From assembly GCA_905214995.1 (NCBI GenBank), contig CAJMOT010000023.1:1-23804 (forward strand): 23,804 bases of DNA, given 5' to 3'. The DNA comes from an uncultured bacterium (lineage in GTDB: Bacteria > Verrucomicrobiota > Verrucomicrobiia > Opitutales > Intestinicryptomonadaceae). Below are positions 7,848 through 16,154 of the stretch, piece after piece. The notes under the pieces are model-generated. The model saw only the letters and a list, made by a program, of their open reading frames with translations. It was not told the DNA's origin and did no database searches. The position numbers were made by a program, and so were the translations under genes. Every line of letters begins with the position of its first letter. The first letter of the stretch is position 1.

Positions 7848-9221
7848 CTACGCCCTCTTTCTGCGGAGAGCGAAGAACAGGACGGCCGCGCCGAGAACCG
7901 CGGCCGCCGCCGCGGGTTCGGGAATTTGCCCGAACGTCACCGAAAGGGTTCCGTCGTTCCATGAAAATTCCGCTATTGCGTTTAGGAGGTTGACCGCCGC
8001 AAAGTCGGCATTGGCGTCGTCGAGATTGAAGCCGTCGAGGGAGCCAGCGGAGATTAGCTCGAAAGTGTAGCCGATGTAGTCGGCGCCGTTGAGCCCGTCG
8101 AAATTTATTTCAATTTGCCCGTCGGCGTTCTTCGAGAATTCTCCCGCAATGGAAATCTTGTAGCCGTTTTCGAGGGCGGCCATATCGAAGAGCAGGCCGC
8201 CGGAATTCCACTGCGCGGAATTTATTACGGTGCTGTTGTTGGCGGCTCCGAAATATCCGCCGTTGAGGTAGAGCGTTCCCGTGGTGGCGTTGGCGGAGGC
8301 GAGGACGAATTTGCCGCCGTTGAGGGTGATATCGTTGATGTAGCCGCCCGTCAGCGTAATCGTCTGTTTGCCGGTCGCGGAGGCGTCCATCGCCACGTTA
8401 AACTTTGCGGAATTCGCCGCGCCGTCGTCGGCGTCTGTTATGAGGCCGTTCCAGGAGTAGTCGCCGGAATTGGTGAAAGTGACGGCGGTGTCGCCGTCGA
8501 TGCGCAGTTGATGGTTTGATGCGGCCGCGCCCGACAGTCCGCCGATTGTGGTGCCGGCGTTGCCTATGCGCCACCTTCCGGCGTCGCCGACATTCTGGGT
8601 TATCATGGAGACCGCGCCTTTTACGGTGAACGAATTGAGCGCCGTCCAGAATACGTGGGAATTTGCGCCGTTTGTGACATTGATATTTACGCCGCCCTCA
8701 ACGAGGAGGTTCCCGACGTAATTTGAATCGCCGTTGGATGCAAAATTTATGAAATATGCGTTGGATGCGGAGTTTCCTACGGTGAGGTCGTTGCGTATCG
8801 TGAGCGTCGAGCCGGTTTTTATTTTTATGTAGCTTCCCCACCATCCCGGAGACGTTGTCCTCCAAGTGAGGCTGTCGAAAGTCACGTTTCCGTCGATATT
8901 CAGCGTGAAATGCCCTCCCGCGCTGCCGCCGGAGGAGGCGGACGGGGCGTTTTGTTCGAGGATTACGTTTACGTCGCCCGCGGTGAATCCGTCGGAAATG
9001 GTTGAGAAGATTTGAGCGGTCGTAATGGCGTCGATTGTGAGGTCGTTGCCGGCGACTTCCGATACCGACGGCGACCATCTTGAAGCGTCGGACCAATTCC
9101 AGCCCGAGTCGGTCAATTCCTTGTTCTCGCCCGTGATGAGCGACAGGCTTTCCGCGTTCAGCGCGATTGCGGAAGCGGCCATTATTGAATATAAAAATGA
9201 GCGGCAATATAAACTTCTCAT
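7848..9221 (-). CDS. PEP-CTERM sorted exported protein (paralogue 1)
   Basis: A 457-residue surface or exported protein. Residues 1-23 are a signal peptide ending in NAES. The C terminus is a textbook PEP-CTERM signal: IPEP, then about 17 hydrophobic residues (AAAAAVLGAAVLFFALR) and the basic tail RRKRA. In known systems this tail is recognised by an exosortase/archaeosortase (EpsH family); none is encoded in this window. The body is Gly/Asn/Thr-rich beta-repeat sequence with autotransporter-like phrases (TTGTLYLNGGYF, LTLNGGKFVLAS-like). A block right after the signal peptide (ESLSLxTGENK, WSDASxWSPSVSEVAGNDL) is shared with the next gene. AAAGGAA lies about 8 nt before the ATG as ribosome site. 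No enzymatic motif was recognised. Confidence 0.88.
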   Translation of the reverse strand: MRSLYCRSFLYSIMAASAIALNAESLSLITGENKELTDSGWNWSDASRWSPSVSEVAGNDLTIDAITTAQIFSTISDGFTAGDVNVILEQNAPSASSGGSAGGHFTLNIDGNVTFDSLTWRTTSPGWWGSYIKIKTGSTLTIRNDLTVGNSASNAYFINFASNGDSNYVGNLLVEGGVNINVTNGANSHVFWTALNSFTVKGAVSMITQNVGDAGRWRIGNAGTTIGGLSGAAASNHQLRIDGDTAVTFTNSGDYSWNGLITDADDGAANSAKFNVAMDASATGKQTITLTGGYINDITLNGGKFVLASANATTGTLYLNGGYFGAANNSTVINSAQWNSGGLLFDMAALENGYKISIAGEFSKNADGQIEINFDGLNGADYIGYTFELISAGSLDGFNLDDANADFAAVNLLNAIAEFSWNDGTLSVTFGQIPEPAAAAAVLGAAVLFFALRRKRA

Positions 9222-9249
9222 ACGATTGTTTCCTTTTTGTTTAAATTCG

Positions 9250-9282
9250 GACTAAACTTATAGCGTTAATTGTCAAACAATT
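9250..9282 (-). promoter_or_regulatory. Possible promoter and operator of PEP-CTERM gene 1
   Basis: AATTGT and ACAATT (9268-9273 and 9277-9282) form a 6-3-6 inverted repeat. On the - strand it contains a perfect TTGACA. No convincing -10 box lies at the right distance (only TAGTCC at 16 nt), so this may be an operator or a chance AT-rich dyad. Confidence 0.25.
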
Positions 9283-9409
9283 TTCTTCGTCAAAAAAATG
9301 CAAAATTTTTAACTCATTCGCCTCTCGGAAGTTTTTTTATTTCGGAGAAATATTTTCCCCGCCCCGCAGGTTTTTATTGCGCATTTTTAAGCGCAGTTGC
9401 GCCGCGCTA

Positions 9410-9446
9410 TCGCAAAACAAGGCGGCTTCGAATGATTCGCCGCCGC
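9410..9446 (-). terminator. Terminator after the second PEP-CTERM gene
   Basis: GGCGGC (9421-9426) and GCCGCC (9439-9444) form a 6-bp stem with a 12-nt loop. On the - strand TTGTTTTG follows. It sits about 40 nt past the stop codon at 9488. Confidence 0.5.
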
Positions 9447-9487
9447 CCGATTAAAAAAATTTGGATTTTCTCCGCATTTCAGCGCGC

Positions 9488-10861
9488 CTATGCCCTTTTT
9501 TTGCGGAGAGCGAAAAACAGGGCGCCCGCGCCGAGGAGCATGGCAACCGTTGCAGGCTCCGGCACTTCCGAGAACGTCACGGAAAGCGCGTACTTGCCCT
9601 CATTTTCAACCCATTTGAATATTGCGCAACCGTCGTATAGGTTTGCGGCGGCGAAGTCGCGGTTCGCGTTTTCGAGGTCGATGGTCTCGTCTACGGCGTC
9701 TGCGGAAATCAGGACGAATTCATATCCGTAATATTCGGGGGCGTATAGGCCGTTGAAATCTACGGCTATTTTTTCAGTTCCCGATTTTGAAATTTTACCC
9801 GCCGAAATTTCATATCCGTTTTCGAGGGCGCCGCTTTCAAATATGAACCCGCCCGAGGAGAGGTCGATTGCCGCGAATTTGGCGCTGTCGCCCTTTGTAT
9901 TATAAAAGCCGCCGTCGATTGACAGCGTGCCCGTGGTTGCGGAAGCGGAAGATATGTAAAAAATTCCGCCTTTGAGCGCGATGTCGTTTACGGTTCCGGA
10001 GACAATGTCCAGATCCTGGGAGCCGGCGGCGGATTCGTCCATAACTATATTGAACCTGTTTCCGCCGTTGCCTATCGCGCCGCTCCAGCTTGCGGCGGTT
10101 CCGGCTTTGTTTGTAAACGTCAAAGTGCGGTCGCTGTTGATTCCGCTTATCGACAGCATGTTGTACCCGTAAAGGTTGGAGCCCTGCAAGCCGCCTATGC
10201 GCGTGGTCTTGCTAATGGTGTACCATATTGCTCCGCGCGGTCTCCCATTTTTAACTTCCGTCATATAGACAACTCCGTCGACAATAAACTCGCTTCCGTA
10301 TGTAAAAAACCTTAAATCATACCATGCGTCGCCGATATTTGCGTTGAGGCTTAGGTTCCCGCCTATGTGAAAGCTTCCGCCGTAGTCAGGGGAATTGTGC
10401 CCTAAGGATATGGCGTTGGCGGCATACGGGCTGCTCGGCGACACATTGACGTCGCCGTTGACGGCGAGTGTTGAGCCGCTTAGAACGCGGATGTAGGTTC
10501 CGTAATAATTTCTCGAGTTTTGGCCTACGGAAAGCGAATCGAAAACGGCGTCGCCCTCGACGTCGAAATAAACATGGTTTGTCGGATTTTCGACTTTTAT
10601 GGACACGTCTCCGGCGCGAAAGCCGGGATTGATTGTGGAGTTGAGAGTTTGTCCGCCGTTGTTTATGTCCGCCGACAAATCGTTTCCGGCGACTTCTGAA
10701 ACCGACGGGCTCCATTTTGAAGCGTCGCTCCAATCCCACCATTCGGTGACGACTTTGTTTTCGCCCGTTTTGAGCGAAAGGCTTTCGGCTCGGGGCAGGG
10801 GAGCGAAAAGGAAAAATGCGGCGCATAAAAGCGATAAGTTGTTTATTTTAATGTTATTCAT
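9488..10861 (-). CDS. PEP-CTERM sorted exported protein (paralogue 2)
   Basis: A 457-residue exported protein, identical in length to its downstream neighbour. Residues 1-25 are the signal peptide (hydrophobic LSLLCAAFFLFAPL, then PRAES). The tail is VPEPATVAMLLGAGALFFAL then RKKRA, a clear PEP-CTERM sorting signal. The N-terminal block after the signal peptide and the last 80 or so residues (FExGALENGYEI, a GLxxxxYxGYxFxLISA segment) match paralogue 1 closely, while the centre is more divergent and Gly/Ser/Asn-rich. This points to tandem duplication followed by divergence of the exposed middle. A structural or adhesion role at the cell surface is inferred from the family only. No clear Shine-Dalgarno site precedes the ATG. 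Confidence 0.88.
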   Translation of the reverse strand: MNNIKINNLSLLCAAFFLFAPLPRAESLSLKTGENKVVTEWWDWSDASKWSPSVSEVAGNDLSADINNGGQTLNSTINPGFRAGDVSIKVENPTNHVYFDVEGDAVFDSLSVGQNSRNYYGTYIRVLSGSTLAVNGDVNVSPSSPYAANAISLGHNSPDYGGSFHIGGNLSLNANIGDAWYDLRFFTYGSEFIVDGVVYMTEVKNGRPRGAIWYTISKTTRIGGLQGSNLYGYNMLSISGINSDRTLTFTNKAGTAASWSGAIGNGGNRFNIVMDESAAGSQDLDIVSGTVNDIALKGGIFYISSASATTGTLSIDGGFYNTKGDSAKFAAIDLSSGGFIFESGALENGYEISAGKISKSGTEKIAVDFNGLYAPEYYGYEFVLISADAVDETIDLENANRDFAAANLYDGCAIFKWVENEGKYALSVTFSEVPEPATVAMLLGAGALFFALRKKRA

Positions 10862-10902
10862 AATCTGGATAAACGATTGCGGTTTTAGGTTTAACTAATT
10901 TT

Positions 10903-10930
10903 CAAATAGAATGGCGTTTAAATATGTCAA
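10903..10930 (-). promoter_or_regulatory. Putative sigma70-type promoter of PEP-CTERM gene 2
   Basis: On the - strand a perfect TTGACA (10930-10925) is followed after 16 nt by TATTTG (10908-10903), giving a leader of about 35 nt before the ATG at 10861. The -10 box is weak. Confidence 0.4.
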
Positions 10931-11095
10931 GATTTAAATGCGATTCCCCAAACTTACTCCAAAAATTACATATGCTTATTCTCTGCCCGCCGCCGCATAA
11001 AGGAATTTCCCGCTTCCCCTTCTTTTGGAAAAGCCCCTCCCTTGCTCACTCACATTTTACTTGCCGCGCGCCCCGCCAAAACCATTCTGGATTTT

Positions 11096-11701
11096 ATGGA
11101 TACGGACAAAGCGCCGCGCGCGTGGGAACTGCTCTCCGAGACTCCGGTCGCCGACTGCAAAGTTTTCAAAATCGTCAAAAGAACTCTCCGCCACCCCGAC
11201 GGGCGGACGGGCGATTTTTACGTCAACCGCTCCGCGGACTGGGTGCAGGTTGCGGCCCTCTCCGATTCCGGCGACCCGTCCGACCCTTTCGTTTTGCTCG
11301 TCAACCAGTACAGGTTTGGGAGCGCGAGGACTTCTTGGGAGTTCCCGGGCGGCATAGTCGAAGCCGGCGAGCCCCCCGAGGCCGCCGCCGCGCGCGAGCT
11401 GCTCGAAGAAACCGGCTATGCCGGCGGCAGGCCGCGCCTGTTGGCGTCCTATTCGCCCAATCCCGCCCTGCACGAAAACCTCGCGCACTTTGTTGTCATC
11501 GAGAACTGCCGCAGGGTCGCAGATCCCCGCTGGGATTCCAACGAGGAAATCCAGCCGAAGCTCGTGCGCGCCTCCGGGCTCTGGCCGATGGTGAAGTCGG
11601 GCGAAATCTACCATTCGATCGCGATCAACTGCGCGTTTTTTCTCGAAAAATTTTTGGCCTGCGCTTTCGGCGGAAATGCGGAGGGCGGGGCGTGCCGCTG
11701 A
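11096..11701 (+). CDS. Nudix hydrolase, ADP-ribose pyrophosphatase-like
   Basis: A 201-residue cytosolic Nudix protein. The Nudix box is complete: Gly86, five residues, Glu92, seven residues, Arg100-Glu101, then Glu104-Glu105 and Gly107 (AARELLEETGY). The preceding VNQYRFGSARTSWEFPGG segment matches the NudF/ADP-ribose pyrophosphatase group, which hydrolyses ADP-ribose or other nucleoside diphosphate derivatives with magnesium. Substrate assignment is by family only. The start at 11096 was preferred; an in-frame ATG at 11042 would add 18 residues, and neither has a good ribosome site. The stop overlaps the GTG start of the next gene. Confidence 0.85.
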   Translation: MDTDKAPRAWELLSETPVADCKVFKIVKRTLRHPDGRTGDFYVNRSADWVQVAALSDSGDPSDPFVLLVNQYRFGSARTSWEFPGGIVEAGEPPEAAAARELLEETGYAGGRPRLLASYSPNPALHENLAHFVVIENCRRVADPRWDSNEEIQPKLVRASGLWPMVKSGEIYHSIAINCAFFLEKFLACAFGGNAEGGACR

Positions 11702-12060
11702 ACGAGGACAGCGCAGTTCTCAGCGGCTTCCGGTCGATGCCGTACCGCCCGAAATTTTCGCGCGCGCGCTCGAGCGGCGGGCTGCCGGTGTCGTCCGAAG
11801 AGCTCTCGCGCAGGTTTTTGGCGAAGTTCGCGGCGAGGGCGGCCTCGCCGATTTCCGCGATTTCAGAAAATTGGAAGAGGTGCGCTCCCGCCAAATTCGC
11901 GGCGAAATCTTCGCCTGTGAACGTGCGCGCGGGCGTCCTCTACGTGGCCGCCGACAACCCGCAAATCCGCCAGGAGCTCCACTTCGCCGCGCGCGGAATG
12001 CTTAAAAAAATAAGGGGGATCGAGGGATGTTCCTCCATAAAATCAATGCGCTTTATATGA
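11692..12060 (+). CDS. DciA-like DUF721 domain protein
   Basis: A 122-residue protein. I assign it to the DUF721/DciA family from its C-terminal half: ENWKRCAPAKFAA, then VRAGVLYVAADNPQIRQEL at 78-96, FAARGMLKKI and IKSMRFI. In the family this region is a KH-like fold, with the W and the GxLxVxxxxxxxxQEL pattern conserved. DciA helps load the replicative helicase DnaB in bacteria lacking DnaC; whether this copy does so is inference. The GTG start at 11692 is supported by GGAGGG at 11680-11685, 6 nt upstream, and overlaps the Nudix gene by 10 nt. The stop overlaps the downstream ATG (ATGA), so three genes are translationally coupled. Confidence 0.65.
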   Translation: MPLNEDSAVLSGFRSMPYRPKFSRARSSGGLPVSSEELSRRFLAKFAARAASPISAISENWKRCAPAKFAAKSSPVNVRAGVLYVAADNPQIRQELHFAARGMLKKIRGIEGCSSIKSMRFI

Positions 12061-12845
12061 GAATCGCGCTTGCGCAAATGAACGTCAAAAGGGGCGAATT
12101 TCGGGAAAACCTGTCGCGCGCAGGCGAGATGGCGCGCGCCGCGCGCGCGGGCGGCGCGCAGCTTGCGGTCTTTCCCGAAATGTTCGCGTCGGGCTTCGAC
12201 TACAAAAAGAATGCGGAATTTCTCGAAATCAGCCCGCGCGCAATCGAAATGGAAATGTCGCGGATTGCGCGCGAAAACTCCATTGCGGTGGCGGGCTCGG
12301 TTCCGCACATCTGCGCGGGCGGCGGGTTGCCGCGCAACAGGCTTTGCCTCATGGGACCCGACGGCGCGGAGATCGCGCACTACGACAAAATCCACCTCTT
12401 CGGAATGTTTCGCGAAGACAGGCATGTCGGGGCGGGGCGCGAGGTTGTCGCCGCCGACACTCCATTGGGGAAAATAGGTTTCGCCGTCTGCTACGATTTG
12501 CGCTTTCCGGAGCTCTTCATCCGCCTCGCGCGGGAGGGCGCGAAACTCGCGATAATTTGCGCGGCGTTTCCCCACCCGCGCTCGGAGCATTGGCGCGTGC
12601 TGTGCCGCGCCCGCGCGATAGAAAACCAGTTTTTCGTCGCCGCCGTAAACCAGTGCGGGGAGGAGTCTCTGCCCGGCGGAACCGCGAAGTACTGCGGCCT
12701 TTCCGCCGCGTTCGATCCGTGGGGCGAAATTGTCGCCGAGTGCCCGCCCGACGCCGAGTCGCTCGCGTTCGCCGACATCGACCTCTCGGATGCGGATGAA
12801 ATCCGCGCCAAAATGCCCGTTCTCTCCGACCGCGTTTTGCTATAA
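12057..12845 (+). CDS. Carbon-nitrogen hydrolase (nitrilase superfamily), omega-amidase/Nit-like
   Basis: A 262-residue cytosolic amidase-type enzyme. The nitrilase catalytic triad is visible: Glu41 in VFPEMFASGF, Lys111 in YDKIHLFG and Cys145 in VCYDLRFPELF. The second conserved Glu region (HWRVLCRARAIENQFFVAAVNQ) is also present. The nearest types by motif are Nit2/omega-amidase and YafV, which deamidate small omega-amides such as 2-oxoglutaramate; the exact substrate is not certain. The start at 12057 was chosen because MRIALAQMNV matches the family's usual first strand and forms an ATGA overlap with the preceding stop. An in-frame ATG at 12027 has a better ribosome site (AAGGGGG 8 nt upstream) and would add ten residues. 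Confidence 0.87.
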   Translation: MRIALAQMNVKRGEFRENLSRAGEMARAARAGGAQLAVFPEMFASGFDYKKNAEFLEISPRAIEMEMSRIARENSIAVAGSVPHICAGGGLPRNRLCLMGPDGAEIAHYDKIHLFGMFREDRHVGAGREVVAADTPLGKIGFAVCYDLRFPELFIRLAREGAKLAIICAAFPHPRSEHWRVLCRARAIENQFFVAAVNQCGEESLPGGTAKYCGLSAAFDPWGEIVAECPPDAESLAFADIDLSDADEIRAKMPVLSDRVLL

Positions 12846-12853
12846 GAAAAATT

Positions 12854-12879
12854 GCGCGCGGGAAAACGCGCCGTTTTTT
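12854..12879 (+). terminator. Terminator of the Nudix-DciA-nitrilase operon
   Basis: GCGCG (12856-12860) and CGCGC (12867-12871) with a GGAAAA loop, followed by CG and six T residues, 11 nt after the nitrilase stop. Confidence 0.55.
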
Positions 12880-13027
12880 GCCCTGCGCATACCGCTTTAT
12901 CCGCCGGCTTCGCGGCGATTGCCGCGCAGACGATATGTTTTTCTTGCGGAAAAAATATTCGCAACGAGGCAGGGAAACGGAGGCTGAGCTTTTGCACGTG
13001 TAGCGCGGAATATGCGCATTCGTTCAC

Positions 13028-16000
13028 TTATGCGCGCCGCGCAAATATGCGCCTTATCACGTAGTAGAATACGGGCGTGAACACGCATCCGAAGACCGTC
13101 ACGCCTATCATTCCGAACATCACCGACGTGCCGAGCGACTGCCTCAGCTCGAATCCCGAGCCCGTCCCGTACGCCAACGGCACAACGCCGAGAATGAACG
13201 CTAGCGACGTCATGACTATCGGCCTCAGGCGGTTCTGCGCCGCCGTGCTCACCGCCGATACGATTTCCTCGCCGTGCTCTTCGCGCTGTTTTGCGAACTC
13301 GACTATCAGTATGGCGTTTTTGCACGCCAGCCCTATTAGGACCACGAAGCCAATTTGCGTCATAAGGTTGTTGTCGAGCCCCCTGATGTTGACCCCTATC
13401 ATCGCGAAGAGTATCACGAGCGGCACCACGAGTATGACCGAAAGAGGCAGAGTCCAGCTTTCGTAGAGCGCGGAGAGCAGCAGGAACACGAAAATCACGC
13501 AGACCGCGAAGATGTAGATGGACGAATTTCCCGCCTTCTTTTGTTGGTATGCGAGGTCCGTCCACTCGATGCCCATTCCCTGCGGCAGGATTTTTGCCGC
13601 GAGCTTTTCGACTTCGTTCATTACGTATCCCGTGCTGTACCCCTCGTTCAGGTTGCCCTGTATTTCGGCGCTCGGATAGAGGTTGTAGCGGACGATTTTG
13701 TACGGGCCTATGCCGCGCTTTATGGTGACAACCGACCCGAGTGGAACGTTTTGACCGAGGTCGTTGGGGACTTTGAGCTTGTAGATGTCGGCTATGTCCT
13801 TGCGGTTGCTCGCTTCCGCCTGCGCCACGACGCGGTAGACGCGCCCCAGAATGTTGAAGTCGTTCACATAGACGGAGCCGAGGTTGAATTGCAGGGTTCG
13901 GAAAATCGAGTCTATCGAGACGTTCAGCTTTTGCGCCCTCTCGCGGTCGATGGTGGCATAGAGCTGCGGGTTGTTTGTCGTGTAGGTTGTGTAGGCGTCG
14001 TTGACGGCGGGCAGGGCGTTTATTTCCTCTATGAGCTCGTTCGTGTATTTTTCGAGCTCGAATACGCCGAGCCCCGCGCGGTCTTCGACTTGCAGCTTGA
14101 AGTCGCTGCCGCTGCCGATGCCCGGAACCGTGGCGGGGGTAGTCACGTTGACGGTGGCCTCGAGTATTTCTCGGTCGAGCACGCTCTTTACCCTGTTCAT
14201 TATGCGGTCGAGCGTCCAACCGTTTTTGTCGCGCTCCTTTCTGTCGGAGAGCCTGAAATTTATCCTGCCGACGTTCGAGCCGCCCTGTCCGGCGGTAGTC
14301 ACCGCGTAGCGGATCCCCTCGATGTCCGCGAGCAGCTTGCCGGCCTTTATAACGGCTTCCTCCGAACGCTCGAACGACGCCCCGTCGGGAAGCCTCAGCC
14401 AGGCGTTGAAAGAGCCTCTGTCCTGTTTGGGAATGAAGCCCGTGGGGGTCTCGACGAATATCTCCTTGGTCGCCCATATCATTCCGCAGTATAGTATGAG
14501 CATTATCGCGGAGATCCTCACCACGAACTTTACGAATTTCCCGTAAAACGAGGCGAATTTGTCGAAGCCCAGATTGAAATATTTGAGGATAAATCCGAGG
14601 GAGTAGTCCCATACCAGGTCGAAGAGGCTCCTCTTTTCATGCGCGGAGTGGCGCATGAAGAGCGCGCAGAGCGCGGGCGTCAGGGTGAGCGATACCAGCC
14701 CCGATATTATGGTTGACGTCGAAATGGTTATCGCGAACTGCCTGTAAAACTGCCCCGAGATGCCCGGCAGGAAGGCGGTTGGCAGAAACGCCGAGCTCAG
14801 CACCAGCACGATGGCGATCAGAGCCCCCTGTATCTGGCTCATCGCCTGCTTTGTGGCCTCGCGCGCGCCGAGCCCGCCCTTCATGTTGCGCTCCACGTTT
14901 TCGACGACGACGATCGCGTCGTCGACGACTATGCCGATTGCGAGCACGAGTCCGAAGAGCGTGAGATTGTTTATCGTAAACCCGGAGGCGTACATTATCG
15001 CGAACGTGCCCACCAGCGATACGGGTATCGCGAACAGCGGGATTATCGCCGCCCTCCAGCTTTGCAGGAATACTATTATCACCAGCACAACGAGCACCAC
15101 GGCCTCGAATATCGTGCGGTATAGCGCGTTGATGGACTCCTGCACATACTCCGTGGTGTCGTAGCCTATTACGTAGTCCACGTCGTCCGGAAAGTTTTTC
15201 TTCATTTCCTCGAGCTCCGCGCGCAGCAGCTTTACGGTCTCGATGGCGTTCGTGCCGGGCAGCTGGTATACGCCCATTGTCACGGAGCTCTTCTGGTTTA
15301 TGTAGGATTCGTTCGAATAGCTGTACGCGCCGAGCTCTATGCGCGCGATGTCCTTCAAATGTATGATGCGCCCGTCGGGGGTGTACTTTACGATGATGTC
15401 GCCGAATTCCTCGGTTGTCGCAAGCCTGCCTTGCGCGTTGATGAGCAGCTCGAAGGCGGCGCCCGTGTCGCTCGGGGGCTGGTTGAGCCTGCCAGCCGCC
15501 ACCTGCGTATTCTGTTCTTTTAGGGCGTCGACAACCTCTATCGGCGACAGGTTGACCGCCGCAAGCCTGTCGGGGTCGAGCCACACGCGCATGCTGTACT
15601 CCTTTGCGCCCCACACGCCGAATTCGCTGACGCCCTTTACGCGCGCGAGCCTGTCCTGCATCTGGGTGATCGCGTAGTTGGAGAGGTAAATTTTGTCGCG
15701 CGTGCCGTTGGGGGAGACGAGGTTTATGGTCATCAGTATGTCCGGATTGCGCTTGTATACGTTTATGCCGACGTCGCGCACTTCCTGCGGAATCCTGTTT
15801 TCCGCCTGCCTCACGCGGTTTTGGACGAGCACCTGCGCCATGTCGATGTTAACGCCGGTCTCGAAGGTTATGTTTATGGACCACGAACCCTCGGAGGTCG
15901 CCTCGCTGGACATGTATATCATGCCCTCCACGCCGTTGAGCTTTTGTTCGAGCGGGGCGAGGGTAGTGTTCATTATGACTTCCGGAGACGCTCCGGAGTA

Positions 16001-16150
16001 CGAGCCGCTGACGTTTACCGTGGGGGGCGCGATATTCGGGTACTGCGTGATGGACAGCTGGGAAAACGCTATGAGGCCGACGAACGTTATGAATACGGAG
16101 ATTACCGTCGCGAAAATCGGCCTGTCTATGAAGAAGTGGGAAAATTTCAT
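13028..16150 (-). CDS. RND (HAE-1 family) efflux pump inner-membrane subunit, AcrB/MexB type
   Basis: A 1040-residue proton-driven multidrug or hydrophobic-compound efflux transporter, full length for the family. It begins with MKFSHFFIDRPIFATVISVF (first transmembrane helix) and has the YPNIAPPTVNVSGSYSGAS and EGMIYMSSEATSEGSWSI porter-domain segments. The helix 4 proton-relay pair is Asp410-Asp411 in GIVVDDAIVVVENVER. The second half repeats the fold (IEWTDLAYQQKKAGNSS, VVLIGLACKNAILIVEFAK) and ends at the usual last helix (TPVFYYVIRRIF). The adaptor gene lies upstream with only 4 nt between stop and start, so they form one operon. No TolC-type outer-membrane channel or local repressor gene is present in the window. 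Confidence 0.96.
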   Translation of the reverse strand: MKFSHFFIDRPIFATVISVFITFVGLIAFSQLSITQYPNIAPPTVNVSGSYSGASPEVIMNTTLAPLEQKLNGVEGMIYMSSEATSEGSWSINITFETGVNIDMAQVLVQNRVRQAENRIPQEVRDVGINVYKRNPDILMTINLVSPNGTRDKIYLSNYAITQMQDRLARVKGVSEFGVWGAKEYSMRVWLDPDRLAAVNLSPIEVVDALKEQNTQVAAGRLNQPPSDTGAAFELLINAQGRLATTEEFGDIIVKYTPDGRIIHLKDIARIELGAYSYSNESYINQKSSVTMGVYQLPGTNAIETVKLLRAELEEMKKNFPDDVDYVIGYDTTEYVQESINALYRTIFEAVVLVVLVIIVFLQSWRAAIIPLFAIPVSLVGTFAIMYASGFTINNLTLFGLVLAIGIVVDDAIVVVENVERNMKGGLGAREATKQAMSQIQGALIAIVLVLSSAFLPTAFLPGISGQFYRQFAITISTSTIISGLVSLTLTPALCALFMRHSAHEKRSLFDLVWDYSLGFILKYFNLGFDKFASFYGKFVKFVVRISAIMLILYCGMIWATKEIFVETPTGFIPKQDRGSFNAWLRLPDGASFERSEEAVIKAGKLLADIEGIRYAVTTAGQGGSNVGRINFRLSDRKERDKNGWTLDRIMNRVKSVLDREILEATVNVTTPATVPGIGSGSDFKLQVEDRAGLGVFELEKYTNELIEEINALPAVNDAYTTYTTNNPQLYATIDRERAQKLNVSIDSIFRTLQFNLGSVYVNDFNILGRVYRVVAQAEASNRKDIADIYKLKVPNDLGQNVPLGSVVTIKRGIGPYKIVRYNLYPSAEIQGNLNEGYSTGYVMNEVEKLAAKILPQGMGIEWTDLAYQQKKAGNSSIYIFAVCVIFVFLLLSALYESWTLPLSVILVVPLVILFAMIGVNIRGLDNNLMTQIGFVVLIGLACKNAILIVEFAKQREEHGEEIVSAVSTAAQNRLRPIVMTSLAFILGVVPLAYGTGSGFELRQSLGTSVMFGMIGVTVFGCVFTPVFYYVIRRIFARRA

Positions 16151-16154
16151 GGCC

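Noticed and set aside
12897..14612. A 571-codon open frame on the - strand overlapping the RND pump gene
   Set aside because: Arginine-rich shadow of the pump gene in another frame; the pump frame has all family motifs.
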